This document shows, piece after piece, positions 1 through 9,198 of a DNA stretch of 64,000 nucleotides (its first letter is position 1; each line of letters begins with the position of its first letter). The stretch covers positions 31,248-95,247 of the forward strand of contig JAPOYS010000146.1 of NCBI GenBank assembly GCA_026706455.1. The letters are read 5' to 3'. The notes beneath the pieces are model-generated. The model saw only the letters and a list, made by a program, of their open reading frames with translations. It ran no database searches and was not told where the DNA came from. Made by a program: the position numbers and the translations under genes. The DNA comes from Chloroflexota bacterium (GTDB lineage Bacteria > Chloroflexota > Anaerolineae > Aggregatilineales > Phototrophicaceae).

Positions 1-473
1 TCAACCAACTTGTCGTGGAAGAATATCATTCCTTCCTGATGAACATCGGTTGTATCCGGGCACCAGCCGCCCGGCGTCTTGCCGCCGATATCAGCCCAAT
101 GCGCCATCAATGCCGAGAAGGCGACCAGCTTCCCCTCGTAGAAGATCGGCATGTAGACGGCGGTATCGCTGATATGCGTGCCCGTTTCAAAGGGCTCGTT
201 CGCCAAGAGGATATCCTCCTCGGCGAAGCCGTCGATGCCCAGTTCGCGTATTCCGCTGCGCACCGTCGGACCCAGACAGCCCATGAAACCGGGCAAGCCG
301 GAGCCTTCCGCCAGCATCTCGCCGCGATGATTTGTGATCGCCAGGCCAAAGTCTTGCACCTCATAGATCAACGGATTGTGCGCCGTCTTGATGAGGCTGA
401 TCATCATTTCATCGGCAGCCGCCTTCAATGCGTTTCGGATGACCTGCGTGGTAATAGGATCGACTCTGCTCAT
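1..473 (-). CDS. hyuB: HyuB, hydantoinase/oxoprolinase B subunit, N-terminal part (runs off left edge)
   Basis: Translating the minus strand from the ATG at 473 gives about 157 residues with no stop before the window edge. The protein begins MSRVDPITTQVIRNALKAAA and continues through EMMISLIKTAHNPLIYEVQDF and ITNHRGEMLAEGSGLPGF, which is the characteristic start of the hydantoinase B / acetone carboxylase alpha-like family. In that family the B subunit works with HyuA in ATP-dependent opening of hydantoin or 5-oxoproline-like rings. Its ATG overlaps the hyuA stop (ATGA, 470-473), so the two are probably translationally coupled and form one enzyme. Roughly 70 % of the usual length of about 520-570 residues lies outside the window. 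The exact substrate cannot be read from the sequence. Confidence 0.9.
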   Translation of the reverse strand, partial: MSRVDPITTQVIRNALKAAADEMMISLIKTAHNPLIYEVQDFGLAITNHRGEMLAEGSGLPGFMGCLGPTVRSGIRELGIDGFAEEDILLANEPFETGTHISDTAVYMPIFYEGKLVAFSALMAHWADIGGKTPGGWCPDTTDVHQEGMIFFHDKLV

Positions 474-2509
474 GGCTGCGCTCGCTTTATGATCAGATTG
501 CCGTATGCGTCCACCGCCGCCTGCTGATCGGGCAGGATGAGCGTGGTGGATGTCCACTCCTCGAGGATGGCGGGACCGTTGACGGCAGCGCCTGAGCCCA
601 ATCCCTCGCGATCATGAATAGCCACGCGCATTTTGCCGTCATAACCGCGCGCGACAATGTCACGTTCCCCCTTGATCGTCGGGTTTCCATTATCAGCAGC
701 GATAGGTTTGAACATAGGTTTGCTCGTGATACCCAATATGGATGCTTGCAAGTTTACGATCTCGGCGGCCGATTCGGGCAATCGCAGCGAATAAGCCTGC
801 TCATGACAATCATCGAGGCGGCGGCGCAGGGCGCTCAGATCGTCGCCAAGGTCGCCCGTGAATATCGGAACCTTGACCGTATGTTCCTGCCCGTGATAAC
901 GCATCGCGGCATGAAAGGCGAGCGCCGCCTCGTCTGTCGCAATGCCGTTGCGGGAGAATCGCCGGCGGACTTCCGTTTCCAGGCTGTCAAGCTCTCCCCT
1001 CAGATCTTGGGCTGACAAGTCATCGAAGGATCGCAGGTAGGTTCGCAGATAATCTTCGCGGTAATCGGCATTGAGCAAACCCCAGGCGGAAAATGTCGCC
1101 GGGTTCTGCGGAATGATCGCGCTGGCCACGCCCAGTTCATTCAGAAGGAAGCCGGCGAATAAGCCGCCGCCGCCGCCATAGCAGACCAGCGAAAACTCGC
1201 GGGGATCATGACCGCGCTCGATGGTGATATTGCGAATCGCGTAGGCCATGTTCATATTCGCCAAATGCACGATGCCGGCGGCCGCGTCCAGAAGGCTCAG
1301 CTCAAGCGGCGCGGCAACGCGCTCCTTTATGGCTTGCTCGGCGCGCTCTTTGCTCAAGCGCAGGCGCTCGCCCAGATAATAGTCGGGGTCCAGATAACCG
1401 AGCAGAAGCTGCGCGTCGGTGACCGTCGCCTCGTTACCGCCCAAATCGAAACAGGCGGGACCGGGGTCAGCCTCCACACTGCGCGGGCCAATATTCAAGC
1501 CGCCGGAATCATCGAGCCAGGCGATGCTCCCGCCGCCCGCGCCAATGGACACAATGTCGATTGTCGGCTGCAGAACGGGCCGCCGATTGATGCGATGTTC
1601 TGTTTGCTCCAGTGGCTTGCCGTCCGTGATCAACGCCACGTCAAAGGTCGTTCCGCCGACGTCGGCGGCGACCAGGTTGCCCTCGCCCAGCTGGCGCCCC
1701 AGCGCTGCGGCGCCGATGACGCCGCCGGCGGGTCCCGAAGCAATGGTGCGGATGGGACCCTCGCTGGCCGCGCGCAGCGATGTGATGCCGCCCGAAGACT
1801 GCATGATGCTCAGCGCGCCGCCGAAGCGCCTGCTGGCAAGCTCAGCGCTGATGGCTGACAGATAGCGCGCCAGCTTCGGCTTGGTGTAAGCATTCAGCAC
1901 CGTTGTTGAGCTGCGCTCAAACTCACGCCACTCGCGGCAGATCTCGGAAGAGATCGTCACCGCCACTTCCGGCCATTCAGCCTCGACAAGTTCTCGCATC
2001 CGCTCTTCATGGACCGGGTTGACATAGGAATGCAGGAAGACGACGGCGATGCCCTCGACCTCGTCAGCCTTGAGCTGTTGGACGGCGGCGCGCGCTTCCC
2101 GCTCATCTAGGGGCTTAACAATTTCGCCACGGGCGTCCAGGCGCTCGCTGACTTCCAGCCGCAAGTAGCGCTCGACCAAGGGCTCGGGCGGCCGGTAAAA
2201 CAGATTGTATATTTCCTCGCGGTTGCCGCGGCCGAGCTCCAGGACGTCGCGAAAGCCTTTGGTCGTGATCAAGCCGACGCGCGCGCCCTTCTCTTGCACG
2301 ATCGTATTGATCACCATGGTCGATCCGTGAATGATCGTTTTCAATGCCGTGAGATCCAGCGCGAGGCTGTCGATGCCTTCAAAAAAACGCGCCTCCAATG
2401 AGCCGAAGCTCGGCGATTTCTCGATGCGTATCTCGCCAGTCGCTTCATCCAAAGAGACAAAATCGACGAAGGTTCCGCCCACATCAATCGCAAGTCGCTG
2501 AGGACTCAT
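470..2509 (-). CDS. hyuA: HyuA, hydantoinase/oxoprolinase A subunit
   Basis: This 679-residue protein opens with an ASKHA-type phosphate-binding loop (LAIDVGGTFVDFV, residues 7-19). It continues with the Hydant_A_N domain (to about 185) and the Hydantoinase_A core, including IASGPAGGVIGAAALG, VAADVGGTTFDVALI (second nucleotide loop, about residue 280) and the signature SIGAGGGSIAWLD. Length and order match N-methylhydantoinase A / 5-oxoprolinase A. It is expected to act in the cytoplasm with HyuB, using ATP to activate a cyclic amide. It lies about 60 bp downstream of the ABC transporter ATPase gene on the same strand, so the substrate is probably imported by that transporter. Family members act on hydantoins, oxoproline or related lactams, and the sequence alone does not choose between them. 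Confidence 0.92.
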   Translation of the reverse strand: MSPQRLAIDVGGTFVDFVSLDEATGEIRIEKSPSFGSLEARFFEGIDSLALDLTALKTIIHGSTMVINTIVQEKGARVGLITTKGFRDVLELGRGNREEIYNLFYRPPEPLVERYLRLEVSERLDARGEIVKPLDEREARAAVQQLKADEVEGIAVVFLHSYVNPVHEERMRELVEAEWPEVAVTISSEICREWREFERSSTTVLNAYTKPKLARYLSAISAELASRRFGGALSIMQSSGGITSLRAASEGPIRTIASGPAGGVIGAAALGRQLGEGNLVAADVGGTTFDVALITDGKPLEQTEHRINRRPVLQPTIDIVSIGAGGGSIAWLDDSGGLNIGPRSVEADPGPACFDLGGNEATVTDAQLLLGYLDPDYYLGERLRLSKERAEQAIKERVAAPLELSLLDAAAGIVHLANMNMAYAIRNITIERGHDPREFSLVCYGGGGGLFAGFLLNELGVASAIIPQNPATFSAWGLLNADYREDYLRTYLRSFDDLSAQDLRGELDSLETEVRRRFSRNGIATDEAALAFHAAMRYHGQEHTVKVPIFTGDLGDDLSALRRRLDDCHEQAYSLRLPESAAEIVNLQASILGITSKPMFKPIAADNGNPTIKGERDIVARGYDGKMRVAIHDREGLGSGAAVNGPAILEEWTSTTLILPDQQAAVDAYGNLIIKRAQP

Positions 2510-2568
2510 GGCGCAGCACCGTACTCAACCGTCGCTATAAGATGGATCATACCGCTTGAACTCCCACA

Positions 2569-3546
2569 TTATTGGGCGCTGTCATAGAGATGGCAGCTAA
2601 CCCGATGATCGGCTTTCGTATTGCGCTGCGCGGGAACCACCCGGCGGCAGCGGTCCATAACATGCGCGCAGCGCGGATGAAAGGCGCAGCCAGCTGGTGG
2701 ATTGGCTGCGCTCGGGACCGTCCCCGGCAGAATGATGCGCTGGCGATCGCTTGTTGGATCGGGCGTCGGCGTCGACGAGAGCAGCGCCTGCGTATAGGGA
2801 TGCTGCGGATCGCGGAATACTTCCTCGCTGCTGGTCTCCTCGACGATCTTGCCCAAATACATGACGGCGACGCGATCGCTAATGTGCTGGATCACGCTCA
2901 GATCATGCGTGATGAACAGATAGGTCAGTCCCCGCTGGCGTTGCAAGCGGATCAGCAGATTGATGATCTGCGCCTGCACCGAGACATCGAGCGCCGATGT
3001 CGGCTCGTCAAGGATGACAAAAGCGGGATTCAGCGCCAGCGCGCGCGCCAAGGCAATTCGCTGCGCCTGCCCGCCGCTTAACTGATGAGGATGCCTGCTC
3101 ATGAAATCAACCGTCAAGCCGACTTCCACCAATAGCGAAGCGACTCGTTCACTCATTTCCTTCCGCGACATGGCAGCGTGCGCGCGCAAGGGCTCGGCGA
3201 CAAGATCAAACCCATTCATGCGCGGATTCAGCGAAGAATATGGATTCTGCAATAGGATTTGCATTCGCTGGCGCATCAGCCGCATTTCATCATCGCTCAA
3301 GGCGAGCAGGTCCATCGAGTCAAATAAAATGCTGCCCGCGGATGGGCGCAGCAGGCGGAGCAAACAACGCGCCAGCGTACTCTTGCCGCAGCCGGATTCG
3401 CCGACGATCCCGAGCGTTTCACCAGCATTAATCTCAAAGCTCACTTCATTCAAAGCGCGGATTGGCTGCGCGCCGCGCCCGAACAAACCAAACCGGCGCA
3501 CATAGGTCATCGAAAGATCGCGCACCGTCAAAAGCGGCTCAGCCAT
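2569..3546 (-). CDS. dppF: Peptide-type ABC transporter ATPase (OppF/DppF-like)
   Basis: This 325-residue ATPase has Walker A GESGCGKST (residues 49-57), signature LSGGQAQRIALARAL (156-170) and Walker B FVILDEPTSALD. It ends in the oligopeptide-transporter tail with the Cys-rich PAGCAFHPRCAHVMDRC segment found in OppD/OppF proteins. It would power an importer of peptides, opines or nickel-like substrates from the inner face of the membrane. It is the second of two paired ATPases: its start overlaps the stop of the preceding dppD-like gene by 8 bp, and hyuA follows. The N-terminal insert RRFGLFGRG is typical of the F-type partner. Transported substrate is inferred only from the hyu and ftcD neighbours. 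Confidence 0.92.
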   Translation of the reverse strand: MAEPLLTVRDLSMTYVRRFGLFGRGAQPIRALNEVSFEINAGETLGIVGESGCGKSTLARCLLRLLRPSAGSILFDSMDLLALSDDEMRLMRQRMQILLQNPYSSLNPRMNGFDLVAEPLRAHAAMSRKEMSERVASLLVEVGLTVDFMSRHPHQLSGGQAQRIALARALALNPAFVILDEPTSALDVSVQAQIINLLIRLQRQRGLTYLFITHDLSVIQHISDRVAVMYLGKIVEETSSEEVFRDPQHPYTQALLSSTPTPDPTSDRQRIILPGTVPSAANPPAGCAFHPRCAHVMDRCRRVVPAQRNTKADHRVSCHLYDSAQ

Positions 3547-4513
3547 GAACGGCAGCCTCGTGCAGAAGACAGGCGGCCTGATGTTCGGCCGCCAGGCTCA
3601 TAAGCGGCGGCAGCTGCCGCTGACAGCGCTCCATCACGAATTCGCAGCGAGGCGCGAAGGCGCAGCCGTCAATCGCTTCCAATCCACTCGGAACATTGCC
3701 CGGGATGACTTTCAGATCCGTTCCGCGGCTGCCGGGCCGTGGCAAGGCCGCCAGCAGTCCGCGCGTGTACGGGTGCTGGGGATCGGCAAAAATCGCCTCG
3801 ACAGTCCCCTTCTCGACAACTCGCCCGGCGTAGAGGACAACCACCTTCTGACAAGTCTCAGCGACAATGCCCAGGTCATGCGTGATCAGCACAACGCTGA
3901 TCGATCGCTCGCGCTGCAGCCTCCGCAACAAATCCAGGATCTGGGCTTGAATCGTCACATCAAGGGCGGTGGTCGGTTCATCGGCGATGATCACGTCTGG
4001 TTCGGCCGCCAGGCTGAGCGCGATCATCGCCCGCTGTTGCTGCCCGCCCGACAATTGATGCGGATAGACATCCGCCATTTGCGCCGCATCCGGCAAGCCC
4101 ACGCTCGCCATCAGCTCAAGCCTGGCGCGGCGACGATCGCGGGTCGACCCGGCACGGTGCGTGCGCTGCACATCGTCTATCTGCTGCCCAATGGTGAAAA
4201 GCGGGTTCAAGGCGGTGGCCGGATCTTGAAATATCATGGCGATACGGTTGCCGCGGATCTTATGCATCTCCCCTTCCGTCAAGCGAAGCAGGTCCGCGTC
4301 TTCAAAAAAAATGCGGCCCCCAGTGACTGCCGCGTTCTCATCCAGCAGGCGCATCACGCTGCGGCCCGTCACCGACTTGCCACAGCCGGTCTCGCCGACC
4401 AACCCCAGAATATCGCCTCTTGCCAAGTCAAAATCTATCCCGCGAAGCGCGCGCAAAGCACCGAAGGGCGTCTTGAAGCGGACGTGCAGATTCTCCACCC
4501 GTAGCAAAGCCAT
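3539..4513 (-). CDS. dppD: Peptide-type ABC transporter ATPase (OppD/DppD-like)
   Basis: This 324-residue ATPase has Walker A GETGCGKS (40-47), signature LSGGQQQRAMIALSLA (from 154) and Walker B VIIADEPTTALD. It also has the oligo_HPY tail with GCAFAPRCEFVMERCQ. It pairs with the downstream DppF-like protein to form the heterodimeric motor of a five-component importer. The gene overlaps the upstream permease stop by one base and the downstream ATPase start by eight, which supports a single transcript. The D-type assignment rests on gene order and the two-ATPase arrangement usual for Opp/Dpp systems. Nothing looks truncated. Confidence 0.92.
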   Translation of the reverse strand: MALLRVENLHVRFKTPFGALRALRGIDFDLARGDILGLVGETGCGKSVTGRSVMRLLDENAAVTGGRIFFEDADLLRLTEGEMHKIRGNRIAMIFQDPATALNPLFTIGQQIDDVQRTHRAGSTRDRRRARLELMASVGLPDAAQMADVYPHQLSGGQQQRAMIALSLAAEPDVIIADEPTTALDVTIQAQILDLLRRLQRERSISVVLITHDLGIVAETCQKVVVLYAGRVVEKGTVEAIFADPQHPYTRGLLAALPRPGSRGTDLKVIPGNVPSGLEAIDGCAFAPRCEFVMERCQRQLPPLMSLAAEHQAACLLHEAAVHG

Positions 4514-5391
4514 TACAGCAGCCTCCGCAAGCGAGGATCAGCGGCCACGCGCACGCCGTCGCCCAAGAAATTGAAAGCCATCGCCGTCAGAAATATCGCC
4601 AGACCAGGAAAGGTCGACATCCACCAGCGCCCCGAGAGAAAGAAGAGGCGACCATCGCTGATCATCACGCCCCAATCGGCGAAGGGCGCTTGCGTGCCCA
4701 GCCCGATGAAGCTCAAGCCGGCGGCGACCAAAATGGCTGTGCCGACATCCAGGGTCCCCTGGACGATGATCGGCGTCATGATGTTGGGCAGGATGTGACG
4801 TCTGATGATCACACGGTCGCGAACGCCGATGCTGCGCGCCGCTTCAATGTAGGCGCGCTCTCTGACGCTCAGCGTTTGCGCGCGCGCCAGACGGGCGTAC
4901 CAGGGCCACCAGGTGGCGGCGATCGCCGTTACCGCGTTGATATAGCTGGCGCCCAAGGCGGCCGCGATTGCAATGGCCAGGAGCAGCGGCGGGAAAGCTA
5001 AAAAAATATCCGTAACGCGCATGATGGCTTCGTCTATCCAGCCGCCCAAGTAGCCGGCAACCATGCCTATGGGCGTCCCAATTGCCATGGCCGCCAGCAC
5101 CACGATTAGTCCCATTGACAGTGATCGGCGCGCGCCAAACATCAAACGCGCGACTTGATCGCGACCGAGGCCGTCGGCGCCAAAAGGATGCTCGATACTG
5201 GGCGCTCTAAACTTTGCGCTCAAATCCGGGTCTCCTCGCCCCTGGTTCGCATAGGGCGTCAAGAGTGGCGCGAAGACCGCCGCGAGCGCAACAAAAATGA
5301 GGAAAGCCATACTAATGAGAGCTGCCCGATCGCGCAATAGAAACCAAGCGCTCGAACCTGATTCAATCCGAAAGCGCGGCCGAGTTTTCAT
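4513..5391 (-). CDS. dppC: Peptide-type ABC transporter permease (OppC/DppC-like)
   Basis: This 292-residue inner-membrane protein has an N-terminal OppC_N helix (ALISMAFLIFVALAAVFAPLL), the HPFGADGLGRDQVARLMFGAR segment typical of DppC, and the permease EAA-like loop EAARSIGVRDRVIIRRHILPN. The closing sequence has GDGVRVAADPRLRR, a hallmark of C-type permeases. About six membrane segments are visible. It forms the translocation pore with the DppB-like partner encoded just upstream, whose stop overlaps this start as ATGA (5388-5391). Confidence 0.92.
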   Translation of the reverse strand: MKTRPRFRIESGSSAWFLLRDRAALISMAFLIFVALAAVFAPLLTPYANQGRGDPDLSAKFRAPSIEHPFGADGLGRDQVARLMFGARRSLSMGLIVVLAAMAIGTPIGMVAGYLGGWIDEAIMRVTDIFLAFPPLLLAIAIAAALGASYINAVTAIAATWWPWYARLARAQTLSVRERAYIEAARSIGVRDRVIIRRHILPNIMTPIIVQGTLDVGTAILVAAGLSFIGLGTQAPFADWGVMISDGRLFFLSGRWWMSTFPGLAIFLTAMAFNFLGDGVRVAADPRLRRLL

Positions 5392-6410
5392 GCCAGGCGA
5401 ACCCGCGGGTCGACGAAAGCCTGAGTCAGATCAACAAGCAGATTGACCAGGATATAAACCACCGTCACGACAAGCGTCACCGCGATGATCACGGGAAAGT
5501 CAACATTTAGCACAGCTTCAGTGACATACTTGCCGACCCCGGGCCAAGAAAAGATCGTCTCTACCAGAAAGGCGCCGGTGATGGAATAGGCGAATGAAAG
5601 ACCCACTACCGTCAGCGTAGGCATGATGGCGTTTTTCAGCGCGAGCTTGAAGAGTATGACGCGCTGCGACAAGCCCGCCGCCCGCGCCGCAGTGACATAA
5701 GTTTCCGACAATACCTCGAGCATGGAGGCTTGCGTCATGCGAATGGTGACGCCGACCGGATAGGCGGATAAGACCAGAGCCGGCAAGATCAGGTGATGCA
5801 GGGCGTCGAGCCAGGCTTGCCAGTTGCCGCTGATCGCGGCATCAATCAGAAAGAAACCCGTTTGCAGCGCGACCGGATAAAAGAGGCTGGCGTCGCGGCT
5901 GATGCGGCTGCCGAGCGGCAACCAACCCAGCTGGCTGAAGAAGATGAACTGCGCGATCAAAGCCAGCCAAAATGACGGCACCGATACGCCGGCGACCGCC
6001 ACAAAGCGCGTGGCGTAATCGAACGCGCTGCGCGGATAGGCGCCAGCCAGCACGCCAATGGGTATGCCCAGTACCAGCGCAATCACGACAGCGGCAATAA
6101 CCAATTCGAGCGTGGCCGGCAGAAAGATGCGCAGGTCGGTATTGATCGATCGCCGCGAGTGATAAGACTCGCCCAGGTCGCCGCCCAGCAAGTCGCCCAC
6201 ATATACACGAAATTGCTCGACAAGCGGTTTGTCGAGACCCAATTTCTTTTCGATCGCCGCAACCTGATCCGGGCGCGGACGCGCGCCGGCGTACAAGGCG
6301 GCCGGATTGCTGGGGATAACGCGCGAGACGATGAAGGTCAGGATCAGGACGCCGACAAAGACAAAAACCGACAAGCCAAGGCGGCGAATGAGGAAGCTAA
6401 GAAAAGCCAT
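5388..6410 (-). CDS. dppB: Peptide-type ABC transporter permease (OppB/DppB-like)
   Basis: This 340-residue polytopic protein starts with FLIRRLGLSVFVFVGVLILTF and the SRVIPSNPAALYAGARP segment that marks OppB/DppB permeases. It contains the coupling loop VTAARAAGLSQRVILFKLALKNA and ends with VNLLVDLTQAFVDPRVRLA, the usual C-terminus of B-type permeases. It is expected to form a heterodimeric channel with the following DppC-like protein. The substrate-binding protein gene lies 66 bp upstream on the same strand, so the order is binding protein, B, C, D, F, as in classical dpp operons. Confidence 0.93.
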   Translation of the reverse strand: MAFLSFLIRRLGLSVFVFVGVLILTFIVSRVIPSNPAALYAGARPRPDQVAAIEKKLGLDKPLVEQFRVYVGDLLGGDLGESYHSRRSINTDLRIFLPATLELVIAAVVIALVLGIPIGVLAGAYPRSAFDYATRFVAVAGVSVPSFWLALIAQFIFFSQLGWLPLGSRISRDASLFYPVALQTGFFLIDAAISGNWQAWLDALHHLILPALVLSAYPVGVTIRMTQASMLEVLSETYVTAARAAGLSQRVILFKLALKNAIMPTLTVVGLSFAYSITGAFLVETIFSWPGVGKYVTEAVLNVDFPVIIAVTLVVTVVYILVNLLVDLTQAFVDPRVRLA

Positions 6411-6476
6411 GTCCCTGGTCAGTTCGGCGGATGGAGCCCGGAGCAGCGCGGGCCGCGCCGGGCTCTGAATTCAAAG

Positions 6477-8021
6477 TCAGCGCGACAAGTCGTAGAAAAA
6501 GACCACATGCGGGTAGCCGGGATTGTTGACGTAGCCGCTTACATCGTCGCGGATGACATGGATATCCGGCAAGTCGACGACGTAAATGGCGGCCGCGTCA
6601 TCCAGCAAGAGCCGCTGCGCATCCACGTACATGGCTTCAGCCGCCGCGCGGTCGCTACCGCTGGTCGTCGCCGCAGCCTGGACCAACGCATCGAACTGCG
6701 GATTGCCGTAATAGCTGAGGTTGAAGAATGGCTCGTCTTCGCTGACAAACATGCCTGTTAGCCAGGAGTTGGGCGTGATGTAATCGGGCCACCAGTAGAA
6801 GCCAAAAGCGTCCTGGGCATTGGCGGGATCATTAAGCGCCAGGTCCCACTGCGCTTGCCAGGCTAAACCGCGAATCTCCAAGTCGACGCCGATTTCCGCC
6901 AGGCTGGCGCGCCACAATTCCCCCACTTGCTGCTCATCGAGATCGGCGGCCACATGGGTGTAAACCAAATCAAAACCGCCGTCCGGATAACCGGCTTCGG
7001 CCAGGAGCTCGCGCGCCTTGTCCAAATCCTGGCTGAATTGCATGAGTTCGGCGCCATGCCCCCACATATTGGCCGGAATCGGACCCCGGGCTTGCGTGCC
7101 CAAGCCAGCGTACAGGCTGGATACCACGTCGGCGTAGGGGAAGCTGTAGGACAGCGCCTGCCGCACCAACTGGCTGCTGGTCGGCTCCTTGACGGTGTTC
7201 AGCAGGATCAGCAGGTTCTGGAACGACGGCGTCACCACCACCGAGACTCCGTCGGCGCCCGCCAGCGGACCGTAGTTGTCGAAGGGCAAGCTATAGGTGA
7301 AGTCGGCGTCACCGGAACGAATCATCTGTTCGAGCACAATCGGATCTTCAACGATCTCGTAGACGATCGTGTCAAATTGGCCCTCCGACCAGCCGCCCCA
7401 ATAATCGGGATTGGCCTCCAGAATCATGCGCTGGCCCGGCTCGTTGCTGGCGATCATGTAGGGTCCGGTGCCGGCGGCGTTGCCATCGTTAAACCAGGCG
7501 CTGTCCTGGTCAGCCGCGTTCGGGCTCATAATCCAAGCGGCATAGCCAGCTGAAAGAATCAGATCCAGCGGCGCCGCATAACTCAGATTAAACTGCACCA
7601 CAAGCTCGTCCACCGCTTCAATCGATGCGATGGACCCGAAGATCCAGGCGGAACCTTCCCCGATTGTGATGGTGCGATCGAGAGCTTTCTTGACCGCTTC
7701 CGCGTTCAGCGCCGCGCCATCATGAAATGTGACGCCCTCGCGCAGGTTAAAGGTCCAGGTAAGCGAGTCCTCGGAAGCTTCCCAGGAGACAGCCAGTTTT
7801 GGGCTGAGGATTTCAGCGCTGCCGGGCGCGTTGTAAAAGGTGAGCGTCTCATAGACGTTCCCCATCACCACGTTCTCATTCGAATTGCCGGAACTGGGAT
7901 CAAGATTGGGGAAGGCAACCGGATGCCCGTAGACGAAGACGTTGCGGTCTTGCGCAACTGTTGTCATCAACGGCAGCGCCAGTATCGCTATCGAGAGGAG
8001 GATAAACATGAAACGTTTCAT
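6477..8021 (-). CDS. ABC transporter extracellular solute-binding protein, family 5
   Basis: This exported binding protein of about 514 residues belongs to the peptide/opine/nickel SBP family 5. It has a signal peptide (MKRFMFILLSIAILALPLMT then TVAQ), then the family motif around KLAVSWEASEDSLTWTFNLREGVTFHDGAALNAEAVKKALDR, split across roughly residues 80-125. An in-frame ATG exists three codons earlier (8030). The purine run AAAGGA sits directly against that codon but 8 nt before the ATG at 8021, so 8021 is the better start. It captures substrate outside the membrane for the DppBCDF-like importer. No lipobox cysteine is seen, so it may be secreted or held by other means. Specificity cannot be predicted. 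Confidence 0.9.
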   Translation of the reverse strand: MKRFMFILLSIAILALPLMTTVAQDRNVFVYGHPVAFPNLDPSSGNSNENVVMGNVYETLTFYNAPGSAEILSPKLAVSWEASEDSLTWTFNLREGVTFHDGAALNAEAVKKALDRTITIGEGSAWIFGSIASIEAVDELVVQFNLSYAAPLDLILSAGYAAWIMSPNAADQDSAWFNDGNAAGTGPYMIASNEPGQRMILEANPDYWGGWSEGQFDTIVYEIVEDPIVLEQMIRSGDADFTYSLPFDNYGPLAGADGVSVVVTPSFQNLLILLNTVKEPTSSQLVRQALSYSFPYADVVSSLYAGLGTQARGPIPANMWGHGAELMQFSQDLDKARELLAEAGYPDGGFDLVYTHVAADLDEQQVGELWRASLAEIGVDLEIRGLAWQAQWDLALNDPANAQDAFGFYWWPDYITPNSWLTGMFVSEDEPFFNLSYYGNPQFDALVQAAATTSGSDRAAAEAMYVDAQRLLLDDAAAIYVVDLPDIHVIRDDVSGYVNNPGYPHVVFFYDLSR

Positions 8022-8127
8022 GGCTGACATCCTTTATCGTTTGGATTCGGAAACAGAATCGCCTGGCTCGCAAGACAGTATAGCGCATGACCATCGGTCC
8101 AACCAAGCGCACAGAGCGACGCGCCAG

Positions 8128-9024
8128 TCATAGCCCTTTGTCCAAGTGATGCTCCAACAGTTTCTCAGGAGCAAAGTTCGTAATCCGTAATTCAGAAATC
8201 GACGTGCCCGCCAGGGCGGCGCGCGGGATCAATCCGATGATTTCCGAGCTTTCGATGCCTGCGCCAAAGCATTCCGCCTCTTGACGTATCCGCTCGCCGA
8301 CGGCGCCCAGCGATGTCACGCGATAATCCGTGAGATTCATCGACACTTGCGCCTTGCCTTTCACGAACAGACCAAGCGCCTTGACGCATGGCAGGCCGCC
8401 GGAGGACTCGCGAATCGTCCGCGCAATGGCTTGCGCGACTCTTACATCGGCGGTATTCAAAAATACGTTGAAGGCGATGAGGATGGGGCGCGCGCCGACG
8501 ATGCAGCCGCCCGCCCTGCCCAGCGTTGGCGGACCGAAATCCGGTTGCGGCGGCTCACCCGTGGTCATCCTGACCGCAAGCCCTTCATATCCGCCGCGCC
8601 GAATCGCCGCTAGCTCGCGGTTGGCTTCTTGCAGCGCCGCTTCACCATAGAGAAAGACCGGCAGCCCCAGTTCGGCGCCCGCGCGCTCACCAGTGGATCG
8701 CGCCAGTTGTATGCACTCGGCCATGGTCACATTGCGCAGCGGCACAAACGGGATGACATCGGCGGCGCCAATACAAGGGTGCTGCCCGTGATGCTTTCGC
8801 ATATCGATCAGATCTGCGGCGGCGCGAATCCCTTCAATGGCGGCCCGCGCAATATATTCAGGCGCGCCAATAAACGAGACGACCGAACGATTGTGATAGA
8901 CATCGCCCTCGACGCCGAGAACATGAACACCAGCCGCGCTGGCAATCGCGCGCGCAATCGCCGCGATCACGTCCCGCCGCCGCCCCTCGGAGAAGTTCGC
9001 GACGCATTCGACAATTGGCTGCAA
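8128..9024 (-). CDS. ftcD: Glutamate formimidoyltransferase (FtcD, transferase part only)
   Basis: This 298-residue protein starts VECVANFSEGRR, the hallmark of the formiminotransferase N-terminal subdomain. It continues with HNRSVVSFIG and GQHPCIGAADVIPFVPL, which matches the folate and formiminoglutamate site, and IRESSGGLPCVKALG opens the C-terminal subdomain. The enzyme moves the formimino group of N-formimino-L-glutamate to tetrahydrofolate in histidine breakdown. The cyclodeaminase domain of mammalian FTCD is absent, as is usual in bacteria. The start is TTG with GAGG six bases upstream. It heads a same-strand run with an ABC importer and hyuAB. No other hut genes are in the window. Confidence 0.9.
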   Translation of the reverse strand: MQPIVECVANFSEGRRRDVIAAIARAIASAAGVHVLGVEGDVYHNRSVVSFIGAPEYIARAAIEGIRAAADLIDMRKHHGQHPCIGAADVIPFVPLRNVTMAECIQLARSTGERAGAELGLPVFLYGEAALQEANRELAAIRRGGYEGLAVRMTTGEPPQPDFGPPTLGRAGGCIVGARPILIAFNVFLNTADVRVAQAIARTIRESSGGLPCVKALGLFVKGKAQVSMNLTDYRVTSLGAVGERIRQEAECFGAGIESSEIIGLIPRAALAGTSISELRITNFAPEKLLEHHLDKGL

Positions 9025-9198
9025 CCCGGGCCTCAGAACCTTGTTCGAATTCCGGCGCGTGCTTGCTGCTGGTTCCCGCTTCAGCCGCCGCCAGACGCAT
9101 CCGGCACTGGAATAGGATTCTATGATGAACTATAGTGCCAGGCGAGTCAGATTCTTTGTAGTCGGCGAATTCCGTCGCCGGCGGGAGCAAGCAAGGGC
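9025..9198. promoter_or_regulatory. Divergent promoter region between ftcD and ppc
   Basis: This 174-bp gap separates the minus-strand ftcD operon from plus-strand ppc and must hold both promoters. It contains ACTATAGT at 9129-9136, a perfect 8-bp palindrome that reads as a -10-like TATAGT on either strand. No convincing -35 could be assigned to either direction. Confidence 0.35.
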
